Shown here: positions 30,611 through 37,512 of the stretch, in pieces
How the letters are laid out: every line of letters begins with the position of its first letter
How positions within the stretch are numbered: the first letter of the stretch is position 1
Origin: Marmoricola sp.
Lineage (GTDB): Bacteria; Actinomycetota; Actinomycetes; Propionibacteriales; Nocardioidaceae
DNA: 43,386 nucleotides
Direction: 5' to 3'
Assembly (NCBI GenBank): GCA_025965195.1
Contig: JAOPXK010000053.1
Location: 1 to 43,386, forward strand
Notes under the pieces: model-generated
The model's database searches: none
What the model saw: the letters and a program-made list of their open reading frames with translations, nothing else
Told to the model about the DNA's origin: nothing
Translations under genes and position numbers: made by a program

Positions 30611-31243
30611 GTGTCCCGGACCGCGTACCTGACCATCGCGCGAGACGGCTCCGCCGAGGTCGAAGTGGATCGGTCGCGGTTCCTCTGCACCCTGGTGCGA
30701 ACCGAGGAGGAGCCGCTGGCTCGAGCCACTACGGAGGCGGCCCGCAAAGACCACTGGGAGGCGGGACACCACTGCTCCGCCTTTCGGATCGGGCCCGACG
30801 GCGAGGTCGAGCGCTCCAACGACGACGGCGAGCCATCCGGTACGGCGGGTGCGCCGATGCTGGCCGTGCTCCGCGGCCGGGAGGTCAGTGATGTCGTCGC
30901 CGTCGTGACGCGCTGGTTCGGCGGCGTACTCCTCGGAACCGGTGGCCTGGCCAGGGCGTACGCCGATGCGGTGCGGAGTGCGCTCGACGAGGTCGGCACG
31001 CTGGAGCGTCGGCTGCTCGAGGACTGCTCGGTCCGGATCGACCATGCAGGAGTCGGCCGGCTGCAGCACGATCTGCGCAGCCGGGGAGTCACGGTCGTGG
31101 GCGTCGACTATGAGGACCAGGCGATCCTCCGGCTCGCGACCTCGCCGGATGCCCATGAGCAGACTGTCAGCCTGCTCGCCGAGCTGACTGCCGGCGATGG
31201 CGTCGTCAGCTGGCACGGGAGTCGCTGGGTCGATGCGTCGTAA
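30611..31243 (+). CDS. YigZ/IMPACT family protein
   Basis: A 210-residue protein of the YigZ/IMPACT (UPF0029) family. The conserved block RSRFLCTLVRTEEEPLA is near residues 20-36, DHWEAGHHCSAFRIG near 50, and the signature DDGEPSGTAGAPMLAVLRG near 75, followed by TRWFGGVLLGTGGLARAYADAV. The C-terminal domain has a ferredoxin-like (EF-G domain IV-like) pattern. The family is linked to translation control or RNA binding; the biochemical role is unclear. GTG 30611 is preceded by a weak TTGAAT box at 7 nt. It is divergent from the BtuF-like gene, with 33 nt between them. Confidence 0.9.
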   Translation: MSRTAYLTIARDGSAEVEVDRSRFLCTLVRTEEEPLARATTEAARKDHWEAGHHCSAFRIGPDGEVERSNDDGEPSGTAGAPMLAVLRGREVSDVVAVVTRWFGGVLLGTGGLARAYADAVRSALDEVGTLERRLLEDCSVRIDHAGVGRLQHDLRSRGVTVVGVDYEDQAILRLATSPDAHEQTVSLLAELTAGDGVVSWHGSRWVDAS

Positions 31244-31249
31244 GGCCCG

Positions 31250-31255
31250 TACGGT
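31250..31255 (+). promoter_or_regulatory. -10 box of the VOC gene (leaderless)
   Basis: TACGGT ends 7 nt before ATG 31263. Confidence 0.5.
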
Positions 31256-31262
31256 TGGCGAG

Positions 31263-32009
31263 ATGGAGATCCCCTGGGTGACAGCCTTCCTCGACTTTCC
31301 TGCATCGGTCCACGGTGCCGGGGTCGAGTTCTGGACCGCGGCGACAGGACAGACGTTGTCGGCCCCGCGTGGCCCGAACGACGAGGTAGCGACCCTGGTG
31401 CCGGTTGAGGGCGACGACTACCTCCGGGTGCAGAGGATCCAAGACGGACCCGCGCGCATCCACCTCGACCTGCACACCGCAGCCGGAGTCGCGGTCGGGC
31501 GCTTTGCGGAGAACCTCGGCGCGCGGCTGATCGCGAGCACCGACTACTCGACGTACCTCTCGCCTGGTGGGTTGCCGTTCTGCGTGGTGGGCACGCCCAA
31601 CTCGGTGCAGACGCCGCCCGTCCGCTGGGGACGCCACACCTCGCTCGTCGACCAGGTCTGCATCGACATCCCGGACGAGCTGTTCGAGAGCGAGACCGAG
31701 TTCTGGGCCGAGCTGCTCGGATTCAAGGTGAAGCCGTCGTGGAGCCATCACGAGTTCGCGTCGCTGGTCGGACCCGATGTGCACCAGCTGCGGCTGCTGA
31801 TGCAACGACTCGAAGATGACGAAGGCCCGGTCCGGGCCCACCTCGACCTCGCGACCGACGACAGACCCGCCGAGGTCGCCCGCCTTGCCCGCCTGGGCGC
31901 GGAGACCGTCCGAAGGACGTCGCACTGGACGACCATGCGCGATCCCGCCGGAATGGAGTTCTGCGTTACGGACCGCGACCCCATCACCGGATTGCCGGGC
32001 GGCCACTGA
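31263..32009 (+). CDS. VOC superfamily (glyoxalase-like) protein
   Basis: A 248-residue protein with two vicinal-oxygen-chelate modules in tandem. The first (about 5-120) has VTAFLDFPASVHGAGVEFWT and ends GGLPFCVVG; the second (about 130-240) has DQVCIDIPDELFESETEFWA and ends MRDPAGMEFCVTDRDP. Such actinobacterial proteins often bind small ligands or give resistance, but some metal ligands are not obvious here. ATG 31263 lies after TACGGT. It is convergent with the GH2 glycosidase across a large hairpin. Function unassigned. Confidence 0.85.
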   Translation: MEIPWVTAFLDFPASVHGAGVEFWTAATGQTLSAPRGPNDEVATLVPVEGDDYLRVQRIQDGPARIHLDLHTAAGVAVGRFAENLGARLIASTDYSTYLSPGGLPFCVVGTPNSVQTPPVRWGRHTSLVDQVCIDIPDELFESETEFWAELLGFKVKPSWSHHEFASLVGPDVHQLRLLMQRLEDDEGPVRAHLDLATDDRPAEVARLARLGAETVRRTSHWTTMRDPAGMEFCVTDRDPITGLPGGH

Positions 32010-32012
32010 GGA

Positions 32013-32080
32013 CGGATAGTCCGAGACGTTCTGGCCCCTGAAACGCCCCTGATTGGGGCCAAAACGTCTCGGACTATCCG
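32013..32080. terminator. Large bidirectional hairpin between convergent genes
   Basis: CGGATAGTCCGAGACGTT at 32013-32030 pairs perfectly over 18 bp with 32063-32080. Inside it, GGCCCC pairs with GGGGCC. On the plus strand the inner arm is GGGGCCAAAACGTC. The GH2 stop codon TAG (32074-32076, minus strand) lies inside the stem. The VOC stop is 4 nt to the left. Confidence 0.75.
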
Positions 32081-33846
32081 AAATTCAGGGTCGAGAGGGT
32101 GCGGCGGACCAGGTCCGGGTCGAGCTTGAGGACTTCGCGGTCCCAGGTCAGCAGGCCGTTGAGCTCGTCCTCGACATCGCTCAGCTGGGTGTAGACGGTC
32201 GCGCTGAGACCTCTCGGGATCGGCGGCGCTATCCGGGTCCGGTGCAGCTCCTCGAACGCGGCGGCGAGCTCGGCCGTGGTCGTGAACCTGCGATAGCCGA
32301 ACTCGCGATCGCTCCAGTCATGGCCGTCGACGCGCAAGCTGTAGCCGCCGTACTCCGTGAGAGCGAGCACGCGCTTGTCGCGCCAGCGGCGACTCGGCAG
32401 CCGGAACGGCTTCAGATAGCTGTGGAAGCTCCGGATGTCGCCGCCGCCCTGGTCGATCCAGCCGCTGACGTGGTTGACCTGCCGCGTCGGGTCCAGCTCG
32501 GCGACCTCCGCGGCGATGTCGTTCGCGTCGAACTGACCCCAGCCCTCGTTGAACGGCACCCAGACCGCGACGCAGGCCGTGTTGCGCAACAGCTCGACGG
32601 TTTGCCGGACCTCGTCACGGAACTCGGTACGTGCTGCCGCGCTCCGGCGAAAGAAGAGGTCATACCGCTTGTCCGAGAGACGCACTGGCCGCGTCGCCGG
32701 CAGGTCCGCAACCAGGTGCCGGTAGCGCCCGCCGCCGTTGACCATGTCCTGCCAGACGAGCATGCCGAGCCGGTCGCAGTGGTGGTACCAGCGCAGCGGC
32801 TCGACCTTCACATGCTTGCGCAACATCGTGAAGCCGAGGTCCTTCATCGTCTCGATGTCGTGCACCATCGCAGCGTCGCTCGGAGCGGTGAGCAGGCCGT
32901 CGGGCCAGTAGCCCTGGTCGAGTACGCCGACATGCGCATACGGCTTGCCGTTGAGGAGCAGCCGTCGTTGTCCGGCCTCGTCCTCGCCGATGCCGAAGCT
33001 CCGCATCCCGACGTACGACGTGACGAAGTCATCGCCCAGCCGCACCTCGATGTCGTAGAGGAACGGGTCCTCCGGACTCCAGGGTCGTACGTCGGGGATG
33101 GCGATCCGGGTGGCCGCGCCGGCCGTGGTCGAGCCTGTCGAGACCACCTTCCCCGAGGCGGACACCGTGAACTCGACAGGCTCGATCACCGAAGCGGACA
33201 CCGTGATCTCGACAGGCTCGATCACCGAGACGGTCACCTCGAGCACCCCGGCTTCGAGATCGGGGACGAGCGAGAGCGAGTCGATGTACTCCCGAGGGAC
33301 GGTCTCCAGCCAGACGGTCTGCCAGATGCCCGACTGTGCGGTGTACCAGATCCGGCCACGGTCCAGGCGCTGCTTGCCGCGGGCGTGGAACCCGGTCTCC
33401 GAGAGGTCGCGAACCCGGACCTCGAGGGTGTTCTCGTCCTGTAGGTGATCGGTGACCTCAAAGGTGAAAGGCAGATACCCACCGGTGTGCGAGCCCACCT
33501 CGGAGCCGTTCAGGAGGACGGTGCACGACTGGTCCACGGCGCCGAAGTGCAACAGCACCCGGCCCCCGGTCCGGGACGTTGGTGCGTCGAAGTGCCGGCG
33601 GTACCAGAGCCACTCGTCCGGCTGGAGCTGCCGGCCGACCCCGGAGAGGACGGTCTCGGGGGAGAACGGGACGATGATCTCGCCCTGATAGCCGGCGGGC
33701 GTCTCTCCGGCGGCCGCGAACGCGAATTCCCAACGCCCGTTGAGGTTCAGCCAGTTGTCCCGGACGAGCTGAGGGCGGGGATACTCCGGCCACGGATGGT
33801 CCGGATCCAGCTCGCGACCCCACCGGGTCAGCCCGTCCCACGTCAC
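32074..33846 (-). CDS. Glycoside hydrolase family 2 protein
   Basis: A 590-residue beta-glycosidase (galactosidase, glucuronidase or mannosidase type). The N-terminal jelly-roll has NWLNLNGRWEFAFA and the block DRGRIWYTAQSGIWQTVWLE. A beta-sandwich follows, then the TIM barrel with LRKHVKVEPLRWYHHCDRLG, acid/base Glu in VWVPFNEGWGQFD (about residue 427) and nucleophile Glu in ALTEYGGYSLR (about 500). There is no signal peptide, so it should be cytosolic. GTG 33846 lies 6 nt after TAAGGT. The sandwich domain carries an odd in-frame stretch (about residues 207-241) formed by three palindromic repeats with the duplicated unit SVIEPVE(I/F)TVSA. Substrate unknown. Confidence 0.9.
   Translation of the reverse strand: MTWDGLTRWGRELDPDHPWPEYPRPQLVRDNWLNLNGRWEFAFAAAGETPAGYQGEIIVPFSPETVLSGVGRQLQPDEWLWYRRHFDAPTSRTGGRVLLHFGAVDQSCTVLLNGSEVGSHTGGYLPFTFEVTDHLQDENTLEVRVRDLSETGFHARGKQRLDRGRIWYTAQSGIWQTVWLETVPREYIDSLSLVPDLEAGVLEVTVSVIEPVEITVSASVIEPVEFTVSASGKVVSTGSTTAGAATRIAIPDVRPWSPEDPFLYDIEVRLGDDFVTSYVGMRSFGIGEDEAGQRRLLLNGKPYAHVGVLDQGYWPDGLLTAPSDAAMVHDIETMKDLGFTMLRKHVKVEPLRWYHHCDRLGMLVWQDMVNGGGRYRHLVADLPATRPVRLSDKRYDLFFRRSAAARTEFRDEVRQTVELLRNTACVAVWVPFNEGWGQFDANDIAAEVAELDPTRQVNHVSGWIDQGGGDIRSFHSYLKPFRLPSRRWRDKRVLALTEYGGYSLRVDGHDWSDREFGYRRFTTTAELAAAFEELHRTRIAPPIPRGLSATVYTQLSDVEDELNGLLTWDREVLKLDPDLVRRTLSTLNFG
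33125..33225. repeat. Three 23-bp palindromic elements inside the GH2 gene
   Basis: Copies at 33125-33147 (GTGGTC-N11-GACCAC), 33167-33189 (GTGAAC-N11-GATCAC) and 33203-33225 (GTGATC-N11-GATCAC), each with core TCGACAGGCTC on one strand. The second and third form a 36-bp tandem duplication, keeping frame and adding 12 residues. A fourth copy lies in udgB at 2950-2972. Confidence 0.8.
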
Positions 33847-33852
33847 CGCGCG

Positions 33853-33858
33853 ACCTTA
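33853..33858 (-). promoter_or_regulatory. -10 box of the GH2 gene (leaderless)
   Basis: TAAGGT on the minus strand ends 6 nt before GTG 33846. It lies just past the DUF3140 stop, so GH2 has its own promoter. Confidence 0.5.
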
Positions 33859-34197
33859 GCGGTCGGCACGTAGCGGGTCGTGGCCCCAGTTGAGCAGCGA
33901 GTAACGCCAGCGGGTGTCGGTGATGTCTCCGGTCGGCCGCTGCGCGAGGTGGCGGCGGATGAACCCGACGGTCTTGCGGACGTGGCGCCAGTCGTCCTCG
34001 GACAGGTCCTCGCGGCCGACCTGGAGCAGCCCGACGATCCGCCGACCACTCGCATGACCGACCGACTCCTCGCCGTACTCCTTGAAGCCGACCGACCAGG
34101 ACTCGTCGGTCTCGAGCCAGTCCTCGAGTTCAGCCGGTGTGAGGTTGACCAGCGCGGTCCAGCGCTGCCAGATCGTGTCGGAGTCGACCGGACTCAA
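33856..34197 (-). CDS. DUF3140 family protein
   Basis: A 113-residue soluble protein. The pattern LTPAELEDWLETDESWSVG, then GEESVGHASGRRIVGLLQ, then HVRKTVGFIRRHLAQRPTGD and DTRWRYSLLNWGHDPLR matches DUF3140, sometimes annotated as DNA-binding protein. The only suitable start is TTG 34197, overlapping the msrA stop as TTGA, so translation probably depends on msrA. The molecular role is not known. Confidence 0.8.
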   Translation of the reverse strand: MSPVDSDTIWQRWTALVNLTPAELEDWLETDESWSVGFKEYGEESVGHASGRRIVGLLQVGREDLSEDDWRHVRKTVGFIRRHLAQRPTGDITDTRWRYSLLNWGHDPLRADR

Positions 34198-34835
34198 CGC
34201 GGGACCGGCACCCCGGTGGCCGAGTGACAGCGGTAGCCGAGCGGGTTCTTGAGGAGGTACTGCTGGTGGGGATCCTCGGCATAGTAGTAAGGCTGCTCGG
34301 GCTTGATCTCGGTGGTGATCGGACCGTAGGCGCGCCGGCTCAGCTCCACCTGGTAGCGCTCGGTGACCTCGTGCGCGACCTTCTCCTGCTCGGGCGTCGT
34401 GAAATAGATCGCGGAGCGGTACTGGGTGCCGACGTCGTTGCCCTGTCGCATGCCCTGGGTCGGGTCGTGCACCTCGTAGAAGGCGGCGACCAGGTCGGCG
34501 TACGCCACCTTGGCCGGGTCATAGACGACGCGGACGGCCTCGGTGTGGCCGGTGCGACCAGAACAGACCTCTTCGTACGTCGGGTTCGGCGTGGTGCCGC
34601 CGGCGTACCCGACAGAGGTCGACCAGACGCCCGGGATCTGCCAGAAGATCTCCTCGGCACCCCAGAAGCAGCCGAGGCCGAAGATCGCGACCTCGTAGCC
34701 CTCGGGCACCTCGTCGGTGACCAGCGGAGCATCGAGTGCGCGGTGCCGCTCGGCCAGCTTGAAGGGGCTTTCGTCGCGCCCCTTGAGGGCATTCTCCGGA
34801 GCAACGATCTCTGTCTTCGCACGGCTGAACATCAT
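34194..34835 (-). CDS. msrA: Peptide-methionine (S)-S-oxide reductase MsrA
   Basis: A 213-residue thiol reductase that repairs the S-epimer of methionine sulfoxide. The catalytic motif GCFWGAEEIFW holds Cys56, and the following blocks VGYAGGTTPNPTYEEVCSGRTGHTEAV and FYEVHDPTQGMRQGNDVGTQYRSAIY are classic. The C-terminus YLLKNPLGYRCHSATGVPVP contains the recycling cysteine. Two ATGs are in tandem (34835 and 34832). TACCGT is 7 nt upstream, a leaderless layout. An N-terminal tail of about 45 residues before the core is common in actinobacterial MsrA. Confidence 0.95.
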   Translation of the reverse strand: MMFSRAKTEIVAPENALKGRDESPFKLAERHRALDAPLVTDEVPEGYEVAIFGLGCFWGAEEIFWQIPGVWSTSVGYAGGTTPNPTYEEVCSGRTGHTEAVRVVYDPAKVAYADLVAAFYEVHDPTQGMRQGNDVGTQYRSAIYFTTPEQEKVAHEVTERYQVELSRRAYGPITTEIKPEQPYYYAEDPHQQYLLKNPLGYRCHSATGVPVPR

Positions 34836-34842
34836 GTGTTCA

Positions 34843-34848
34843 ACGGTA
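34843..34848 (-). promoter_or_regulatory. -10 box of msrA (leaderless)
   Basis: TACCGT on the minus strand ends 7 nt before ATG 34835. Confidence 0.55.
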
Positions 34849-34897
34849 CTTGGCCGGACAACTTCGAGCACCGGCCAATTCTTACGAAGTGCTGATC

Positions 34898-35803
34898 TCA
34901 GCCGTGATGGGTGGCGCACCAGTTGTCGCGGGTCTGGGAGTTGGGAGTCGCGAAGAGCGCCCTGATCATCACGGCCTGGGTGGTCGCATAGTTCTCGATG
35001 ATCTGCTCAGCCAGCATCTTCTCGAACGGGGTCTTCGCGAGCACGAGTCTCTCCGCGTTGCGCCAGACCATCTCGCGCCAACCGCGCATGATCACGCCGA
35101 CCGTGGTGTCGTCGAGCGTGCCGAGGTCGAAGTCGTCGAAGGTCGGGTCGAAGCGGGCAGCCTCTTCGGTGAAGACCGGGATGTAGAGCGCGTCGAGCCG
35201 GGGGTTGTACGCGTTGTGGTCGGCCTTGTGCGAGGTGCCGTCCTTCGCGGTGAGGCCGACCTCAGCGAGCACGTAGGAGAAGTCCCGGTTGATGTGCGCG
35301 TTCATCGCAAGCATGAAGCTGCCGAGCCCGCTGACGGAACGGTCCTCGGAGGCCTGCAGCGCGATCTGCCACGCCTGCGGCACGGCCTTCTTGTTGCCGC
35401 TCCGCCAGGCGTCGAGGGTGTCGAAGTACTTGTGTGCGAAGTTGGCGTCGACCTGGCTGAGCCAGGTCCGGTCGGCGAAGTGGCCGGCGTCCATCGCGTC
35501 GCGGACGTCCTCCGTCACGCGGAGGTAGGCAAGGGAGAAGACGGCGTCGTGGCTGCAGGTGGGCGCGAGCATGGCCAGCCGGCGCTTCATCTCGGCAATG
35601 GTCGTGTCGATGCAGCTGCGCGCACCGGTCGGGCAGGCAGCCCCGGTGTAGGGGACGTAGGGCGCCGGAACCGGCCCAAGCAGGTTGATGATCGGGTCGA
35701 GCGGGTTCGGACTGGTCGTCGCTCGGGCGGGCGCCGCCACGCCTGTCAGACCGATCACGAGCGCGCCGGCGAACGCCAGCCGGCGGAATCCGTAGGTGGT
35801 CAC
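34898..35803 (-). CDS. DUF5995 family secreted protein
   Basis: A 301-residue protein with a Sec-type signal peptide: basic start, hydrophobic LAFAGALVIGLTGVAAP, and a likely cleavage after ARA near residue 28. The mature part begins TTSPNPLDPIINLLG and has a CPTGARSC pair that may form a disulfide. Blocks such as DRTWLSQVDANFAHKYFDTLDAW, AMNAHINRDFSYVLAEVGL and IMRGWREMVWRNAERL are typical of DUF5995, a helical family without known function. GTG 35803 has no clear ribosome site or -10 box. It is upstream of msrA in the same direction, 62 nt apart. Confidence 0.82.
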   Translation of the reverse strand: MTTYGFRRLAFAGALVIGLTGVAAPARATTSPNPLDPIINLLGPVPAPYVPYTGAACPTGARSCIDTTIAEMKRRLAMLAPTCSHDAVFSLAYLRVTEDVRDAMDAGHFADRTWLSQVDANFAHKYFDTLDAWRSGNKKAVPQAWQIALQASEDRSVSGLGSFMLAMNAHINRDFSYVLAEVGLTAKDGTSHKADHNAYNPRLDALYIPVFTEEAARFDPTFDDFDLGTLDDTTVGVIMRGWREMVWRNAERLVLAKTPFEKMLAEQIIENYATTQAVMIRALFATPNSQTRDNWCATHHG

Positions 35804-35962
35804 GGGGGATCAACGACCGGGCGCAGCTCCGGTTAGGCGTCCAGTGACTCGCGCAAAGGCGGACCCAAGTCCTGGCTCCGGGTCCGGAGGGAGCCGAAGC
35901 CGGCACTTCGGTCCACCTTTCTGCGGTACGCCGGCTGGTCACCGGGTGACACCGCGGGCGAG

Positions 35963-35968
35963 TAGCCT
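35963..35968 (+). promoter_or_regulatory. -10 box of the cystathionine gamma-synthase gene (leaderless)
   Basis: TAGCCT ends 7 nt before GTG 35976. A GGAGG directly abuts the GTG but is too close to act as a ribosome site, which favours leaderless translation. Confidence 0.5.
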
Positions 35969-35975
35969 CCGGAGG

Positions 35976-37136
35976 GTGACTCAGGAACACCGCAGCAAGT
36001 CAGGTTTCGAGACCCGAGCCATCCACGCCGGCTATGAGCCGGATCCGCTGACAGGGGCGGTGATTCCGCCGATCTATGCGACCTCGACGTACAAGCAGGA
36101 CGGCGTCGGCGGGATGCGCGGCGGTTATGAGTACAGCCGCTCCGGGAACCCCACCCGCACCGCACTCGAGGGCAACCTGGCGGCACTCGAGGAGGGCGAG
36201 CGCGGATTCGCGTTCGCCTCTGGACTGGCCGCCGAGGACACCCTGCTGCGGACGATCCTCAAGCCCGGCGACCACGCGGTCATCCCTGACGATGCGTACG
36301 GCGGCACCTTCCGCCAGTTCGACAAGGTGCACAAGCTCTGGGGGATTGCGCACAGCCCGGCCGCAGTCTCCGACGTCGACGCGGTCCGCGCGGCGATCCA
36401 GCCCGGCAAGACCAAGGTCGTCTGGATCGAGACGCCGACCAACCCGCTGCTCAACATCGGTGACATCGAGGCACTCGCAGGCGTGGCGCACGAAGCCGGG
36501 GCGCTGCTCGTCGTCGACAACACCTTCGCCTCTCCCTATCTCCAGCAGCCGATCCCGCTCGGGGCCGATGTGGTCGTGCACTCGACGACGAAGTACTGCG
36601 GTGGCCACTCGGATGTGGTCGGCGGGGCCCTCGTCGTACGCGAGCTCGAGCTGTCCGAGCAGATCGCCTTCCACCAGAACTCGATCGGTGGCATCGCGGG
36701 ACCGTTCGACGCGTGGCTGGTGCTGCGCGGGCTGAAGACCCTCGGGGTGCGGATGGACAGGCACTGTGACAACGCCGAGAAGGTGGTCGAATTCCTGACC
36801 TCACACTCCGCCGTGAGCCAGGTGATCTACCCAGGCCTCGAGGAGCACCCCGGGCACGTGATCGCGGGCAAGCAGATGAAGAGGTACGGCGGGATCGTGT
36901 CGTTCCGCGTCACCGGCGGGGAGGCGCATGCGCTGGACGTGTGCGCGAAGGCGGAGGTCTTCACGCTCGGTGAGTCGCTCGGCGGTGTCGAGTCGCTGAT
37001 CGAGCACCCCGGCCGGATGACACACGCGTCGGTCGCGGGCACCGACCTCGAGGTCCCGTCCGACCTGATCCGGCTCAGTGTCGGCATCGAGACGGCCGAG
37101 GACCTGCTCGCCGACCTGGACCGGGCTCTTGGCTGA
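35976..37136 (+). CDS. Cystathionine gamma-synthase / gamma-lyase type PLP enzyme
   Basis: A 386-residue Cys/Met metabolism PLP enzyme. The N-terminal block FETRAIHAGYEPDPLTGAVI leads to YEYSRSGNPTRTALEGNLAALE. The PLP Lys is in VHSTTKYCGGHSDVVGG near residue 205, and the C-terminal ESLGGVESLIEHPGRMTHAS and RLSVGIETAEDLLADLDRAL are typical. Synthase and lyase are not reliably separable by sequence. The upstream 180 nt is open in frame but is not family-like, so GTG 35976 is preferred. Forms a pathway with the cystathionine beta-synthase at 28178. The DUF202 gene overlaps its end. Confidence 0.92.
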   Translation: MTQEHRSKSGFETRAIHAGYEPDPLTGAVIPPIYATSTYKQDGVGGMRGGYEYSRSGNPTRTALEGNLAALEEGERGFAFASGLAAEDTLLRTILKPGDHAVIPDDAYGGTFRQFDKVHKLWGIAHSPAAVSDVDAVRAAIQPGKTKVVWIETPTNPLLNIGDIEALAGVAHEAGALLVVDNTFASPYLQQPIPLGADVVVHSTTKYCGGHSDVVGGALVVRELELSEQIAFHQNSIGGIAGPFDAWLVLRGLKTLGVRMDRHCDNAEKVVEFLTSHSAVSQVIYPGLEEHPGHVIAGKQMKRYGGIVSFRVTGGEAHALDVCAKAEVFTLGESLGGVESLIEHPGRMTHASVAGTDLEVPSDLIRLSVGIETAEDLLADLDRALG

Positions 37137-37458
37137 GCAGACGGATCCCGACGTTCGCTTCAGCCTGGCGAACGAACGGACCCTGCTCGCCTACCAGCGC
37201 ACCTCGATCGGGCTGATCGCGGCGGCGATCACGGTCGCGCACTTCTTCGGCGACGGCGCGATCGTGGTGACGCTCTCCCTCGGGTTGCTCGTCGCGGGGG
37301 CGATCGCCGGCGTCGGTGGCTACCTGCGGTTCCGTGCGGTCGACGAGGCGATTCGCGAGGGTAGGCCGATGCCCGGATCGATGTCGCCGCATGTGCTGTC
37401 GATCGTGATCGTGGTCTGCGTCGTCCTCGCCGCGATCTATGTCGTGGTGAAGGCCTAG
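37129..37458 (+). CDS. DUF202 family membrane protein
   Basis: About 109 residues: a cytosolic start RFSLANERTLLAYQRTS, then three hydrophobic helices. The block SLANERTxLAYxRTS is the DUF202 hallmark. The start codon is uncertain: TTG 37129 overlaps the upstream gene by 8 nt and gives a family-like N-terminus, while GTG 37078 would add a tail unlike the family. It is probably co-transcribed with the cystathionine gamma-synthase gene. Function unknown. Confidence 0.8.
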   Translation: MAEQTDPDVRFSLANERTLLAYQRTSIGLIAAAITVAHFFGDGAIVVTLSLGLLVAGAIAGVGGYLRFRAVDEAIREGRPMPGSMSPHVLSIVIVVCVVLAAIYVVVKA

Positions 37459-37499
37459 TCTTCGGACGATCTCGACCCGGTCGGCCTCCCTCGTGCCCC

Positions 37500-37505
37500 T
37501 AGGGT
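37500..37505 (+). promoter_or_regulatory. -10 box of the MutL-type gene (leaderless)
   Basis: TAGGGT ends 7 nt before ATG 37513. Confidence 0.5.
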
Positions 37506-37512
37506 GGTCGCC

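Noticed and set aside
32053-33444. A 463-codon open frame on the plus strand opposite the GH2 gene.
   Set aside because: The GH2 frame has full family motifs and catalytic residues; the opposite frame has none and biased composition.
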